This document shows, piece after piece, positions 45,032-56,369 of a DNA stretch of 64,000 bases. The position numbers and the translations under genes were made by a program. Each line of letters begins with the position of its first letter. Positions within the stretch are counted from its first letter, which is position 1. Source of the stretch: Streptacidiphilus pinicola (lineage in GTDB: Bacteria > Actinomycetota > Actinomycetes > Streptomycetales > Streptomycetaceae); the NCBI RefSeq assembly GCF_003258295.1, contig NZ_QKYN01000038.1:17076-81075 (forward strand), written 5' to 3'. The notes below the pieces were generated by a model that made no database searches, was not told the origin of the DNA, and saw only the letters and a program-made list of their open reading frames with translations.

Positions 45032-46201
45032 ATGCTGGCTGCCGCCACCCGCGCCGACACCCGTGCCGTCCACGCCGGCCGCACCGACCTGCGCGGTCTG
45101 GGCGTGCACGTCCCCCCGATCGACCTGTCGACGACCAATCCGCTGCCGGGCGTCGAGACCGGCGGCGACAGCTACGAGTCCCTGGCCACCGGCGGCCTGA
45201 TCCCCGAGGGTGGCAGCGCCGTCTACCAGCGCCTGTGGAACCCGACCACGGCCCGGTTCGAGCAGGCGCTCGCCGAGCTGGAGGGCGCGGAGGCGGGCGT
45301 CGCCTTCTCCTCCGGCATGGCCGCGATCAGCGCCTGCCTGCTCGCCGCCAGAGCCGACGGCAAGGGTCACGTCGTCGCGGTCCGCCCGCTCTACGGCGGC
45401 ACCGACCACCTGCTCGCCACCGGCCTGCTCGGTACCGAGGTCACCTGGGCCACGGCCGACGAGGTCGAGGCGGCGATCCGTCCCGACACCGGCCTGGTCG
45501 TCGTCGAGACGCCGGCCAACCCGACCCTGGAGCTGGTGGACCTCGCCGCGCTGGCCGCGCGCTGCGGCGAGGTGCCGCTGCTGGTCGACAACACCTTCGC
45601 CACGCCCGTGCTGCAGCAGCCGATCCGGCACGGCGCCACGATCGTCGTCCACAGCGCGACCAAGTACCTCGGCGGCCACGGCGACGTGCTCGCGGGCGTC
45701 GTCGCCACCAGCGACGCCTGGGCGCAGAAGATCCGCCCGGTGCGCGCCGTCACCGGCGGCATCCTGCACCCGCTCTCCGCGTACCTGCTCCACCGCGGCC
45801 TGCAGACGCTGCCGCTGCGGATGCGCCACCAGTCCGACAGCGCGGGCAAGCTGGCCCTCTGGCTCGGCGAGCAGCCCGGCGTCGAGCGGGTCTACTACCC
45901 GGGCCTGCCCGACTGCGACCCGCTGGGCCTGATCGGCACGCAGCAGTCCGCACCCGGCTCGGTGCTCGCCTTCTCGCTGCGCGACGGCTTCGACGCCGCG
46001 GCCCGCGCGGCCGAGCGCTGCGAGCTGATCACCCACGCGGTCTCGCTGGGCGGCGTGGACACCCTGATCCAGCACCCGGCCTCGCTGACCCACCGTCCGG
46101 TCGCCCCGGAGGCCCGGCCGCACCCGTCGCTGCTGCGCGTCTCGGTCGGCCTGGAGGACGTCGAGGACCTCTTCGAGGACCTGGCGCGGGCGCTGGGCTG
46201 A
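45032..46201 (+). CDS. Cystathionine gamma-lyase/synthase-family PLP enzyme
   Basis: 389 residues from ATG 45032, GAGGAGG upstream. Cys/Met-metabolism PLP family: YQRLWNPT (N-terminal contact from the neighbour subunit), Tyr121 in LYGGT, Asp186 in VDNTFATP, and Lys211 in HSATKYLGGHGD. Gly replaces the Cys typical of methionine gamma-lyase (YGCT), favouring cystathionine gamma-lyase or synthase. SLGGVDTLIQHPASLTH matches. The divergent Lrp likely controls it. Exact reaction (lyase versus synthase) not decidable by eye. Confidence 0.85.
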   Translation: MLAAATRADTRAVHAGRTDLRGLGVHVPPIDLSTTNPLPGVETGGDSYESLATGGLIPEGGSAVYQRLWNPTTARFEQALAELEGAEAGVAFSSGMAAISACLLAARADGKGHVVAVRPLYGGTDHLLATGLLGTEVTWATADEVEAAIRPDTGLVVVETPANPTLELVDLAALAARCGEVPLLVDNTFATPVLQQPIRHGATIVVHSATKYLGGHGDVLAGVVATSDAWAQKIRPVRAVTGGILHPLSAYLLHRGLQTLPLRMRHQSDSAGKLALWLGEQPGVERVYYPGLPDCDPLGLIGTQQSAPGSVLAFSLRDGFDAAARAAERCELITHAVSLGGVDTLIQHPASLTHRPVAPEARPHPSLLRVSVGLEDVEDLFEDLARALG

Positions 46202-46214
46202 GCCTGAGGGCGCG

Positions 46215-46772
46215 TCAGCGCTCGTAGATCCCGTCGAGCCGTCCGCGCGCCAGGATCGGAGCCGCGACGGAGTCGAGGAGGGCCCGGGGCCGGGCCTGTC
46301 GGGCGGCTTCGTCCAGCGGCTCGGCGAGCGCGAAGAGCTGGAAGACGTACCGGTGCGGGCCGTGGCCCTTGATCGGCTCGGGGCCGAAGTAGCCGCTGCT
46401 CATCGTGGAGCGCAGCAGTCGCACGCCGGGCGCGGGGCTGTTCTTGTCGAGCCCGCCGGTGGGCAGCGCGGTGAGCTTGGGGTCGATCAGTGCCACCGTG
46501 TGCACGGCCGGGGCGGGCATCGGCACGTCGGGGTCCTCGAACACCAGCAGCAGCTGGGCGGTCCCCTCCGGTGCGGGGGACCAGGCGAGGCTCGGGGAGG
46601 TGTTGTCGCCGCCCGCGCGCCGGCCCGCGTGCGCGAGCGGCATCGGTGCCTCGTGGGCGAAGGCCTCGCTGGTCAGCTCCAGGGTGTCGGGCCCGCCCAG
46701 ATTGGGGCGGTGCCAGGCGATCCGCTCCTCTCCCGCGCGCTTGTTCTTGAGCAGTCGTCCCATGATCGCCAC
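46215..46772 (-). CDS. PEBP/YbhB-family protein
   Basis: 185 residues from GTG 46772, AGGAGAGG upstream. Core marks of the phosphatidylethanolamine-binding fold: LLVFEDPDVPMPAPAVHTVALID (anion pocket Asp-Pro-Asp) and GPHRYVFQLFALAEP (the GxHRY motif). No signal peptide, so cytoplasmic. Function in bacteria unclear. Divergent from a TetR gene with an operator between. Confidence 0.9.
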   Translation of the reverse strand: MAIMGRLLKNKRAGEERIAWHRPNLGGPDTLELTSEAFAHEAPMPLAHAGRRAGGDNTSPSLAWSPAPEGTAQLLLVFEDPDVPMPAPAVHTVALIDPKLTALPTGGLDKNSPAPGVRLLRSTMSSGYFGPEPIKGHGPHRYVFQLFALAEPLDEAARQARPRALLDSVAAPILARGRLDGIYER

Positions 46773-46793
46773 TGTGCGGTTTCCTCTCCTGGT

Positions 46794-46851
46794 TCTGCGA
46801 TCGCCGTTCGCAGTAGTCTGCGACTAAGGTACTGCATACGGCGTTCGCAGA
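46794..46851. promoter_or_regulatory. Clustered TetR operator half-sites
   Basis: CTGCGA-N7-TCGCAG (46795-46813) is a perfect interrupted palindrome; TCTGCGA (46817-46823) and TCGCAGA (46845-46851) form a second, wider pair. They cover the region between divergent pebp and tetR genes and overlap a -10-like TAAGGT. Confidence 0.6.
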
Positions 46852-46866
46852 AAAGGAGAGCCTTCG

Positions 46867-47583
46867 TTGCCCGAGCAGCCCCCGCAGTCCCAGCAGCCCG
46901 AGACGAGCATCTGGCTCCGTCCGGAGCGTTCCGGGCGCGGACCTGCGCCCGGTTTCGACCGCGACCGCCTCGCGGAGGCCGGCGTCGAACTGGCTGACGG
47001 GCAGGGGCTGGCCGCCGTGACAATGCGCGCCGTCGCCCAGTCGCTCGGCTCCGCGCCCGCGTCGCTGTATCGCTATGTCGCCACCCGGGACGAGCTGATC
47101 GAGCTGATGACGGACCGGGTCAACGCCGAGATGTCGTACGAGGGCCTCGGCGTCGGGGGCTGGTTCGACGACCTGCTCGCGCTCGCCCGGGAGGCGCGCG
47201 GGGTCGGCCTGCGCCACCCATGGGTGCTCGACGTCTTCGCCGCCACCGCGCCGGTCGGCCCGCGCACGCTGGTCTACCTCGACCGCTGCCTCGCCTGCCT
47301 GGCCGAACTGCCGCTCAGTGGCAAGGAGAAGCTGGAGGCGATCGCCGTCCTGCAGTCCCTCGTCGCCTCGCTCACCCGCGCCGAACTGGCCAAGCAGCTG
47401 GACAGCTCCGAGCCCCCGCCCTGGCGTCGCGCGCGCGACGAGTACCTGCGCCATGCCGGCGCTTCGGGGGACTACCCGCACCTGACCGCGGCGCTCCTGG
47501 GCGCGGGTGCCTCCGGCTCGAAGTCGGCCGACGAACTCTTCGACCGCATCATCACCCGGGCGCTCCGCGGACTGCTGGCCTGA
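46867..47583 (+). CDS. TetR-family regulator
   Basis: 238 residues from a rare TTG start at 46867 with AAGGAG eight bases upstream. HTH: LAAVTMRAVAQSLGSAPASLYRYVATRDEL. The C-terminal domain (ALAREARGVGLRHPWVLDVFAATAP) is the TetR_C_11-like ligand domain. The operator cluster between this gene and the divergent PEBP gene suggests control of both. The disordered Pro/Gln N-terminus is unusual but common in Streptomyces TetRs. Confidence 0.88.
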   Translation: MPEQPPQSQQPETSIWLRPERSGRGPAPGFDRDRLAEAGVELADGQGLAAVTMRAVAQSLGSAPASLYRYVATRDELIELMTDRVNAEMSYEGLGVGGWFDDLLALAREARGVGLRHPWVLDVFAATAPVGPRTLVYLDRCLACLAELPLSGKEKLEAIAVLQSLVASLTRAELAKQLDSSEPPPWRRARDEYLRHAGASGDYPHLTAALLGAGASGSKSADELFDRIITRALRGLLA

Positions 47584-47699
47584 CGAGCAAATCCCGTCTG
47601 CTGACGGCGACTTGTTCGTTCGTTGGCCGCCGGAACGTGTGGTTCAGCTGATAGGCAGGACGGCATCTTGATCCGCATCCTTCCAGGGAGCAGAGACCC

Positions 47700-48743
47700 A
47701 TGGCGTACCAGTGGCCGATGGCCGCCCAGGAGCTGTTCGAAGAGCGCCGGCCCCAGATGATCAACCTCGGTCTGCCGCGGGCGGACGTCGAGGCGGTCCG
47801 GGACGCGATCGCGGTGATGTGGCCCGACGCCCCCGGCGGCTGGGTGCACGAGTGGTCCGCCCTCGCGGCTCGCTACGCCGCCGAGGGCCGTCATGACCTG
47901 GCCCACCTCGCCTACGGCTGGGCCAAGTTCCCGGTGCTGGCCGACGAGGCGAAGCGGTCGGCCCTGGCCCGGCAGATCGAGCAGTACGAGCTCGCCGCGT
48001 CGGACTTCCCGGTGCCCTTCGAGCGTCGCGTGCTGGAGCTGCCGCATCAGGGCGGCACCACGCCGGTCGCCGTGCACCTGCTCGGCCCCTCGGGCCGTCC
48101 GGTGCTGGTCGCCAGCGGTGGGCTGGACTCCTTCAAGATGGACCTGCACCCGCTGCTGGTCCAGTTCGTGCTGCGCGGCGGAGTCCAGGTCATGGCCTTC
48201 GACCTCCCGGGGACGGGCGAGGCGCGGGTACCGCTCACCGCCGCCGGCGGCTACGACATCGTGCAGGGCCTCGTCGACCACGCCCGCACGCTCGGCAACG
48301 GCAAGGTCGGGCACTTCGGCTTCTCGATGGGCGGATACTTCGCCGCCCACTCCGGCCTGGCCGGCCTCGTCGACGCCGCGGTGGATCTGGGCGGGCCGAT
48401 CCGGGACTCCTTCACCGAGGGCAACCTCAAGCAGTTGATGTTCGGCATGGCCGACATCTTCGGCAACTGCCTCGGCTTCGACAGCCGACCCGAACCGTCG
48501 GAGGTACTGGGACGGCTGGGCGGCTTCCCGCTCGACGAGTTGCTGGCGCAGGACCTCAACTGCCCGATGCTGGTGGTCAACGGGGCCGACGACGTGCACG
48601 TCACGCAGTCGGACACCCTGCTCTTCGAGGGCCGCCGCGCCACCGACGTCACGCTGGTGCCCGACAGTGGCCATGTCGCGTCGTCGAAGCTGCCCGAGGT
48701 CGTCCCGGCCATCGCCTCCTGGCTGGCCGAGCACCTCGGCTGA
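47700..48743 (+). CDS. Alpha/beta-hydrolase, FrsA/polyketide-esterase type
   Basis: 347 residues from ATG 47700. Nucleophile Ser in GFSMGGY, Asp in VNGADDVHV, His in DSGHVAS. An N-terminal helical cap of about 110 residues (EWSALAARYAAEGRHDLAHLAYGWAKFP) precedes the core, as in FrsA/DUF1100 and 2,6-dihydropseudooxynicotine hydrolases. The reaction is probably ester or C-C hydrolysis; substrate unknown. TAGGCA at about 47650 may be its -10. Confidence 0.82.
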   Translation: MAYQWPMAAQELFEERRPQMINLGLPRADVEAVRDAIAVMWPDAPGGWVHEWSALAARYAAEGRHDLAHLAYGWAKFPVLADEAKRSALARQIEQYELAASDFPVPFERRVLELPHQGGTTPVAVHLLGPSGRPVLVASGGLDSFKMDLHPLLVQFVLRGGVQVMAFDLPGTGEARVPLTAAGGYDIVQGLVDHARTLGNGKVGHFGFSMGGYFAAHSGLAGLVDAAVDLGGPIRDSFTEGNLKQLMFGMADIFGNCLGFDSRPEPSEVLGRLGGFPLDELLAQDLNCPMLVVNGADDVHVTQSDTLLFEGRRATDVTLVPDSGHVASSKLPEVVPAIASWLAEHLG

Positions 48744-48748
48744 GCTGC

Positions 48749-49282
48749 TTACTCGGGCTGCTCGACCGGGAAGAGGATCGGGCTCAGCAGGTAGCGCGAG
48801 CGGTCCGGGGTCGGCTCGTTGCCGAGCAGCGGCACGATGGCCTGCTGCATCGCGCCGATGAGCGCGGTCAGCTCCGCCCGGCTCAGCCAGACGCCGTGCT
48901 GGCGGTAGCCGACCAGATCGGCGACCGGGTCGGCCCCGTCCCGGTCCAGATAGCCGCTGAACTCGGCGATCAGTGAGGCCATCGCCGCCGCGAACGCGCG
49001 GCGGTGGTCCTCCGCCGTCAGCGACGCGAGCGTCGAGGCGTCGACGGCGGCGCGTTCCTGGCGCAGGCGGTAGCCCCGCTCGACGGCGCCGCGCACGCGG
49101 CGCTCCTCCGCGACCTCCAGTACGCCCGCCCCCGCGAGCTGATCCACGTGCCGGTAGACCGTGGCCTTGCTGGCGTCGGGAATCCGCTCGCATAGCTGAG
49201 AGGTCGTCAGCATCCGCCCGCCGCGCAGCGCGTGGACGATGCGCAGGCGGACCGGATGGGCGAAGAGTTCCAGAGGGTCCAT
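48749..49282 (-). CDS. ArsR-like winged-helix regulator
   Basis: 177 residues from ATG 49280-49282. The first 90 residues form a winged helix (PVRLRIVHALRGGRMLTTSQLC, then DASKATVYRHVDQLAGAGVLEV) of the ArsR/HTH_20 type; the C-terminal half is a helical domain of unknown function (EDHRRAFAAAMASLIAEFSGYL). No metal motif. It shares a palindromic operator with the divergent hydrolase and probably represses it. Confidence 0.85.
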   Translation of the reverse strand: MDPLELFAHPVRLRIVHALRGGRMLTTSQLCERIPDASKATVYRHVDQLAGAGVLEVAEERRVRGAVERGYRLRQERAAVDASTLASLTAEDHRRAFAAAMASLIAEFSGYLDRDGADPVADLVGYRQHGVWLSRAELTALIGAMQQAIVPLLGNEPTPDRSRYLLSPILFPVEQPE

Positions 49283-49309
49283 AGGCGAATGCTCTCACGC
49301 GTGCTACCT

Positions 49310-49325
49310 TTCTCAAAGATGAGAA
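49310..49325. promoter_or_regulatory. Operator between ArsR-like regulator and hydrolase
   Basis: TTCTCA-AAGA-TGAGAA is a perfect palindrome centred in the 61-bp divergent promoter region, 19 bases before the hydrolase start. Confidence 0.7.
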
Positions 49326-49343
49326 CAATTAAGGGGGCTCCTC

Positions 49344-50621
49344 ATGGAGGCAGCACAGCAAGCAGCGGTGGCGGTCGGGCTGACCGTCGTGGACCTGGCG
49401 ATCCGGGGCGACTTCGCCGCGATCGAGGCGCGGTTCGGGCCGCGGCTACGGGCGGCCCTCCCGCCCGGTGGACTGCGGAAGGCGTGGGAGAGCGAGATCG
49501 GCATGGTCGGGTCGCGGTTGCGGCGCGGGGAGCCGACGGTCGAACCCATTGGGCCGGGCCTGCTCCGCGTCGGGGTCCCGTTGGTCGGCCGGCACGGCGG
49601 GCTGACGGTGCTGCTGGGCATCGACGCCGAGGGCGCGCTGCAGGGCCTGCGGCTCGCCGGTGCGGGCGGCGAATCGTCCTGGGTTCCGCCCGCCTACGCC
49701 GACCCGGCCCGCTTCGAGGAGCGCGAGATCGTGCTCGACGCCGGGCTCGGCCCCGTCACGGGCGTGCTCACGCTGCCACGCGGCGCCGCGCCCGCCCCGG
49801 GCGTGGTGCTGCTGTCCGGCGCCGGGCCCTTCGACCGGGACGGGACCGCCGGGCCGAACAAGCCACTGAAGGACCTCGCCTGGGGCTTGGCGAGCCGGGG
49901 TGTCGCGTCGCTGCGCTTCGACAAGGTGACCAGCGTCCACAGCGACCGCGTCGCCGCCACCCCCGGGTTCACCATCGCCGACGAGTACGTCCCGCACGCG
50001 GTCGCCGCGGTCCATACGTTGCAGGCCGCCGCCGGTGTCGATCCCGCACGCGTCTTCGTCCTCGGCCACAGCGCGGGCGGCAAGGTCGCGCCCCGCGTCG
50101 CGGCCGCGGAGCCCGCCGTCGCGGGGCTCGTGCTGTTCGCCGCCGACGCGGCCCCGATGAACCACGCGGCGGTGCGCGTCTTCCGGCACATCGCCGCGCT
50201 CAACCCGGGGCTGGACGCGGAAGCCGCCATCGCCGAACTGGAGCGCGAGGCGGCGCGCGTCGACAGTCCCGACCTGGCCCCCGACACCCCCGGCTCGCAG
50301 CTCCCGCTCGGCTACTCCGGCGCCTACTGGCTGGACCTGCGGGGCTACGACCCCGTCGCGACCCTCGCCGCGCTGGACGTGCCCGCACTGGTGCTCCAGG
50401 GTGGACGTGACTACCAGGTGACGGTCGCCGACGACCTCGCCCGCTGGCGCGCCGGGCTCGACGGGCGGGCCGGGGTGAGCTTCAGTGTCCACGAGAAGGC
50501 CGACCACTGCTTCTTCGTGGGTGAGGGGCCGGCCAGGCCGGCGGACTATGCGGTCCCCGGCCATGTCGACGGAGCCGTGGTCGCGGAGGTCGCGGACTGG
50601 ATCGCCGCGCAACGGCTTTGA
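49344..50621 (+). CDS. Alpha/beta-hydrolase with N-terminal DUF3887 domain
   Basis: 425 residues. The N-terminal 110 residues (VDLAIRGDFAAIEARFGPRLRAAL) are a DUF3887-like NTF2-fold domain; the remainder is an alpha/beta-hydrolase with Ser in GHSAGGKVAP, Asp in GGRDYQV and His in KADHCFF. This two-domain form is frequent in actinobacteria and Firmicutes as predicted esterases or dienelactone-hydrolase-like enzymes. Controlled, by position, by the divergent ArsR-like protein. Ends 77 bp before argG. Confidence 0.85.
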   Translation: MEAAQQAAVAVGLTVVDLAIRGDFAAIEARFGPRLRAALPPGGLRKAWESEIGMVGSRLRRGEPTVEPIGPGLLRVGVPLVGRHGGLTVLLGIDAEGALQGLRLAGAGGESSWVPPAYADPARFEEREIVLDAGLGPVTGVLTLPRGAAPAPGVVLLSGAGPFDRDGTAGPNKPLKDLAWGLASRGVASLRFDKVTSVHSDRVAATPGFTIADEYVPHAVAAVHTLQAAAGVDPARVFVLGHSAGGKVAPRVAAAEPAVAGLVLFAADAAPMNHAAVRVFRHIAALNPGLDAEAAIAELEREAARVDSPDLAPDTPGSQLPLGYSGAYWLDLRGYDPVATLAALDVPALVLQGGRDYQVTVADDLARWRAGLDGRAGVSFSVHEKADHCFFVGEGPARPADYAVPGHVDGAVVAEVADWIAAQRL

Positions 50622-50655
50622 ATTTCATACGGCGGCATGCATAATTATGCCAAGC
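50618..50655 (+). promoter_or_regulatory. ARG-box promoter of argGH
   Basis: TTGAAT at 50618-50623 and CATAAT at 50640-50645, 16 bases apart, form a good promoter. The AT-rich palindrome GCATAATTATGC covers the -10 and matches an ARG box half-site pair, so ArgR should repress it. The region is markedly AT-rich for this DNA. Confidence 0.7.
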
Positions 50656-50698
50656 GCCGCGAGGTGCCCCGCTGCCCTGTGAGTGATTGGAGATAGCC

Positions 50699-53325
<2,627 letters not shown>

Positions 53326-53338
53326 CGGTAGCACGACT

Positions 53339-53369
53339 CCGAAGGGGCGCTGTGACAGCGCCCCTTCGG
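53339..53369 (+). terminator. Terminator after argH
   Basis: 14-bp perfect stem (53339-53352 and 53356-53369) with a TGA loop, 13 bases after the stop. Confidence 0.85.
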
Positions 53370-53397
53370 CGTTCCCGGACTGCGGCCTGACACGCGC

Positions 53398-53430
53398 GTG
53401 CGCGCCGGTCCATCGGGATCCGGCGCGCAC
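53398..53430 (-). terminator. Terminator after the acyltransferase gene
   Basis: 11-bp stem GTGCGCGCCGG (53398-53408) with 53420-53430, 21 bases past the minus-strand stop. It works in both directions as a barrier between convergent genes. Confidence 0.7.
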
Positions 53431-53451
53431 AACCACCCGTATCGGGACGGA

Positions 53452-54195
53452 CTACGCGGCGTCCTTCAGCTTGTCCTGACCCGGCTTCGGCGTCTCCGTC
53501 TTGGCCGCCTTCGCGGCCAGCAGCTTGGCCTTGGTGGCGTACATGTCCACGTACTCCTGACCGGACAGGTCGAGGATCGCGGAGACGATCTCGTCGGTGA
53601 CGGCGCGCAGCACGAAGCGGTCGCGCTGCATGCCCTCGTAGCGCTCGAAGGTCAGCGGCGTGCCGAAGTGGATCTCCGGCCGGACCCGGAACGGCCTGCG
53701 CCAGCGCATACTGCCGTTGGCCTGCACCTGGTCGGTGTTGACCAGCCCGACCGGGATCACCGGCGCGCCGCTGGCGAGCGCGAGGTGCGCGACGCCGGTA
53801 CGGCCGCGGTGCAGCCGGCCGTCGGGGGAGCGGGTGCCCTCGGGGTAGATGCCGAAGAGGCGGCCCTGCTTCAGCTGGGCCATGCCGGTGTCGATCGCGG
53901 CCATGGAGGCCCGGCCGCCACTACGGTCCACCGGGACCGCGCCCACGCCGGTGAAGAACCAGGCCATCAGCCGGCCCTTGAGGCCGGTGCCGATGAAGTA
54001 CTCCTCCTTGGCCACGTAGTGCACCTGACGCGGCGCCGCGAGCGGGAGGAAGACGGAGTCGCAGAAGGAGAGGTGGTTCGGCGCGATGATCGCCGGCCCG
54101 TCGACGGGGACGTTCTCCAGACCTGTGACCCGAGGCCGGTAGAGCGTGCGGACCAGCGGGCCGACAATGATCTTCTTGAGTGTCCAGTAGAACAC
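53452..54195 (-). CDS. 1-acyl-sn-glycerol-3-phosphate acyltransferase (PlsC-like)
   Basis: 247 residues from GTG 54193-54195, GGAGG upstream. Motif I NHLSFCD (40-46; the His-x4-Asp catalytic pair) and motif III YPEGTRS (117-123), with motif IV near VIPVGLV. Membrane-associated; makes phosphatidic acid. The C-terminus is a basic, Lys-rich tail (YATKAKLLAAKAAKTETPK). A TAGGAT -10-like box lies about 60 bases upstream. Confidence 0.92.
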   Translation of the reverse strand: MFYWTLKKIIVGPLVRTLYRPRVTGLENVPVDGPAIIAPNHLSFCDSVFLPLAAPRQVHYVAKEEYFIGTGLKGRLMAWFFTGVGAVPVDRSGGRASMAAIDTGMAQLKQGRLFGIYPEGTRSPDGRLHRGRTGVAHLALASGAPVIPVGLVNTDQVQANGSMRWRRPFRVRPEIHFGTPLTFERYEGMQRDRFVLRAVTDEIVSAILDLSGQEYVDMYATKAKLLAAKAAKTETPKPGQDKLKDAA

Positions 54196-54404
54196 CGAGC
54201 CTCCGTCATGGGCCGAGCGTGAGCGCGGGCGGGATGCGCGAAACGGGATGCAGTGATCCTAGTCCGGTTCTGTTACCGCCGGGTACGCGGGCACCGGTGC
54301 TCTGGGTTACATTCCGTTGATCGTCTGATGACGGGCAGTCCGCCGAGCGGGTGAAGCCGCATCGGCACGGCAGCCGGCGGGGCCCGGACGGCGTCCCTGA
54401 CGGC

Positions 54405-54680
54405 ATGGCGAACCTTGAGATCCCGGCCGGCCTGCGGCTTCCGCGCACCGGCGTCTGCCCCGAGACGCGTGCGCTCGCACGGGAGCGCACGGCCCGGCTG
54501 CGCGCCGCCGTCGCACGTCTACCCGCCCGCTGCGCACCCCTCATGGACGCACTCCTGGACGACCCGACGGCGGACTACCGGACCCTGGCGGCCCGCCTCG
54601 GCGTCCCCCGCGGCAGCATCGGCCCCACCCGCGCCCACTGCCTCGACTGCCTGCGGCGCCGCCTGGGTCCGGACGTGTAG
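54405..54680 (+). CDS. Stand-alone sigma-70 region 4 protein
   Basis: 91 residues from ATG 54405; GTG 54351 is an in-frame outer alternative. LPARCAPLMDALLDDPTADYRTLAARLGVPRGSIGPTRAHCLDCLRRRL closely follows the region-4 helix-turn-helix of ECF sigma factors of the SigE/'GSIGPTR' group, but region 2 is absent and upstream 54196-54404 shows no remnant. It may be the decayed end of a sigma gene, or a small regulator using the same DNA-binding helix. Two extra Cys flank the recognition helix. Confidence 0.6.
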   Translation: MANLEIPAGLRLPRTGVCPETRALARERTARLRAAVARLPARCAPLMDALLDDPTADYRTLAARLGVPRGSIGPTRAHCLDCLRRRLGPDV

Positions 54681-54821
54681 GGCCCGACGCCGGGTCAGCG
54701 GACCGGGCCGCCCGTCCCGCGGGCCCGCTCCTGGGTCAGCGCCTCGATGAAGGTCTTGGGAGACCGGCGCCCGGTCCACCAGCTGGCCCTGGGCGCCGAC
54801 TTCCGTCGGTCCCAGTGGGTC

Positions 54822-56300
54822 TCAGCGGCCGAGCCAGGCCGCGAGGCCGGTGGTGACCGCCTGCGGGGTGGGGTGCTCCGCGGCCCACGCGACGTAGCCG
54901 TCGGGGCGGACCAGAAGCCAGTCGGCGCCGGGGGCCGTGGTGGTGACGACGCGGTCCGACCAGTCGGCGGGGAAGCCGTCCCCGACCCGCGCCCCCTCGG
55001 GGGCGACCAGGACGAAGCGGCCCTCGCGCAGCGCCTCGTAGAGCCGGGTCGGCGCCTTGCCGTCCGCGTCGTGCGTCAGGTCGACGTCGACGGCGCGCTT
55101 GCCGACGAGACGGTGGGAGCCGGCCGGGGCCTGGGCGTGGTACGAGACGGCGATACCCGAGACGTCCATGCCGCCGCGCCGGGCGAGCGGGGCCAGGTGC
55201 GCGCCGAAGGTCTTCGCCAGCGCGCGGGCCAGCCGCAGCGGTGCGGACTGGCCGATCGAGACCCGCAGCAGACCGCCCGAGGTCTTCAGCACGTGGGCGC
55301 CGACGGGGTGCCGCTCGGCCTGGTAGCTGTCGAGCAGTCCCGGCGCGGCCCAGCCGCGCACCGCCGCGACCAGCTTCCAGCCGAGGTTGGCCGCGTCCTG
55401 CAGGCCGGTGTTCATGCCCTGGCCGCCCGCGGGGGAGTGGCAGTGCGCGGCGTCGCCCGCGAGGAAGACCCGGCCGACGCGGTAGGTCGTGGCCTGGCGC
55501 TCGTCGCTGTGGAAGCGCGAGGTCCAGCGCGGGTCGTGCAGGCCGTAGTCCTTGCCGAGGACGGAGGTGACCAGCCGGCACATCGCGTCGAAGTCGACGG
55601 GCGCGGAGTCGGGCAGCTGCTCGGCGTGGTCCCAGGCGATGACGCGGTACCAGCCGTCGCCGTAGGGGGCCATGAAGGCGAAGCCCTGCTTGCTCGCGCC
55701 GACGGCCAGCACGTCCTCGGGCGGGCTGTCCAGCCGGACGTCCGCGAGCATCACCGAGGAGATCGCCGACTCGCCCGGGTAGTCCACCCCGAGCAGCCGC
55801 CGCACGGTGCTGCGCACGCCGTCGCTGCCGACGACGTAGGAGGCGCGGAAGGTGGTGGTCCCGCCGTCGAGCAGCGCGTCCACCTCGACGCCGTCCTCGC
55901 CCTGTCGCAGGTCGGTGACCTCGGTGCCGCGGAACAGCTCGGCGCCGGCCGCCAGGGCGCGGCGCAGCAGGGCCCGCTCGGTCTGGTACTGAGGGGTGAT
56001 CAGCAGCTCGGGGAACCGGCTGGGCAGCTTGCTCATGTCCACGCGCACCGCGCCGAAGATGCTGAGCGAGGACAGCCTGGCGCCGGTCCGCAGCAGGTCG
56101 TCGGCGAGGCCGCGGGCGTCGAGCTCCTCCAGGGAGCGGGCGTGGACGGCGAAGGCGCGGGTGAGCTTGGACTCCTCGGTGCGCCGCTCCAGCAGGGCGA
56201 CGCGCAGCCCGGCGGCCGCCACGTCCCCTGCGAGCAGCAGGCCGGTCGGTCCGGCGCCGACGACCAGGACGTCGTAGTCACGGTTCTGAGTGGTGTTCAT
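54822..56300 (-). CDS. FAD-dependent aromatic hydroxylase (PHBH-fold monooxygenase)
   Basis: 492 residues from ATG 56300, GGGGGA upstream. FAD loop GAGPTG (15-20), the DG motif in YVVGSDGVRSTVRRLLG, and GDAAHCHSPAGGQGMNTG (the GD motif that contacts ribityl phosphate). The C-terminal thioredoxin-like domain fits the RdmE/PgaE/tetracenomycin-type anthracycline hydroxylases and rifampicin monooxygenases. Could be a resistance enzyme or a detoxifier of aromatics; no biosynthetic genes are near. Its promoter spans a 22-bp operator. Confidence 0.85.
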   Translation of the reverse strand: MNTTQNRDYDVLVVGAGPTGLLLAGDVAAAGLRVALLERRTEESKLTRAFAVHARSLEELDARGLADDLLRTGARLSSLSIFGAVRVDMSKLPSRFPELLITPQYQTERALLRRALAAGAELFRGTEVTDLRQGEDGVEVDALLDGGTTTFRASYVVGSDGVRSTVRRLLGVDYPGESAISSVMLADVRLDSPPEDVLAVGASKQGFAFMAPYGDGWYRVIAWDHAEQLPDSAPVDFDAMCRLVTSVLGKDYGLHDPRWTSRFHSDERQATTYRVGRVFLAGDAAHCHSPAGGQGMNTGLQDAANLGWKLVAAVRGWAAPGLLDSYQAERHPVGAHVLKTSGGLLRVSIGQSAPLRLARALAKTFGAHLAPLARRGGMDVSGIAVSYHAQAPAGSHRLVGKRAVDVDLTHDADGKAPTRLYEALREGRFVLVAPEGARVGDGFPADWSDRVVTTTAPGADWLLVRPDGYVAWAAEHPTPQAVTTGLAAWLGR

Positions 56301-56343
56301 CGTCGTGTCCCCCATCGCATCGTTCGGTGCCGTGATTCCAAGC

Positions 56344-56369
56344 TAATTCATCGTGTGATGAATTACAAG
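56344..56369 (-). promoter_or_regulatory. Perfect 22-bp operator inside the monooxygenase promoter
   Basis: TAATTCATC-GTGT-GATGAATTA (56344-56365) is an exact palindrome, AT-rich in GC-rich surroundings. On the minus strand it fills the 17-base spacer between -35 TTGTAA (56369-56364) and -10 TAGCTT. The form is that of a TetR or MarR site. No regulator gene is adjacent. Confidence 0.75.

Noticed and set aside
43005..50621. The accessory block as a mobile island
   Set aside because: No integrase, direct repeats, tRNA target or change in base composition is seen at its borders.
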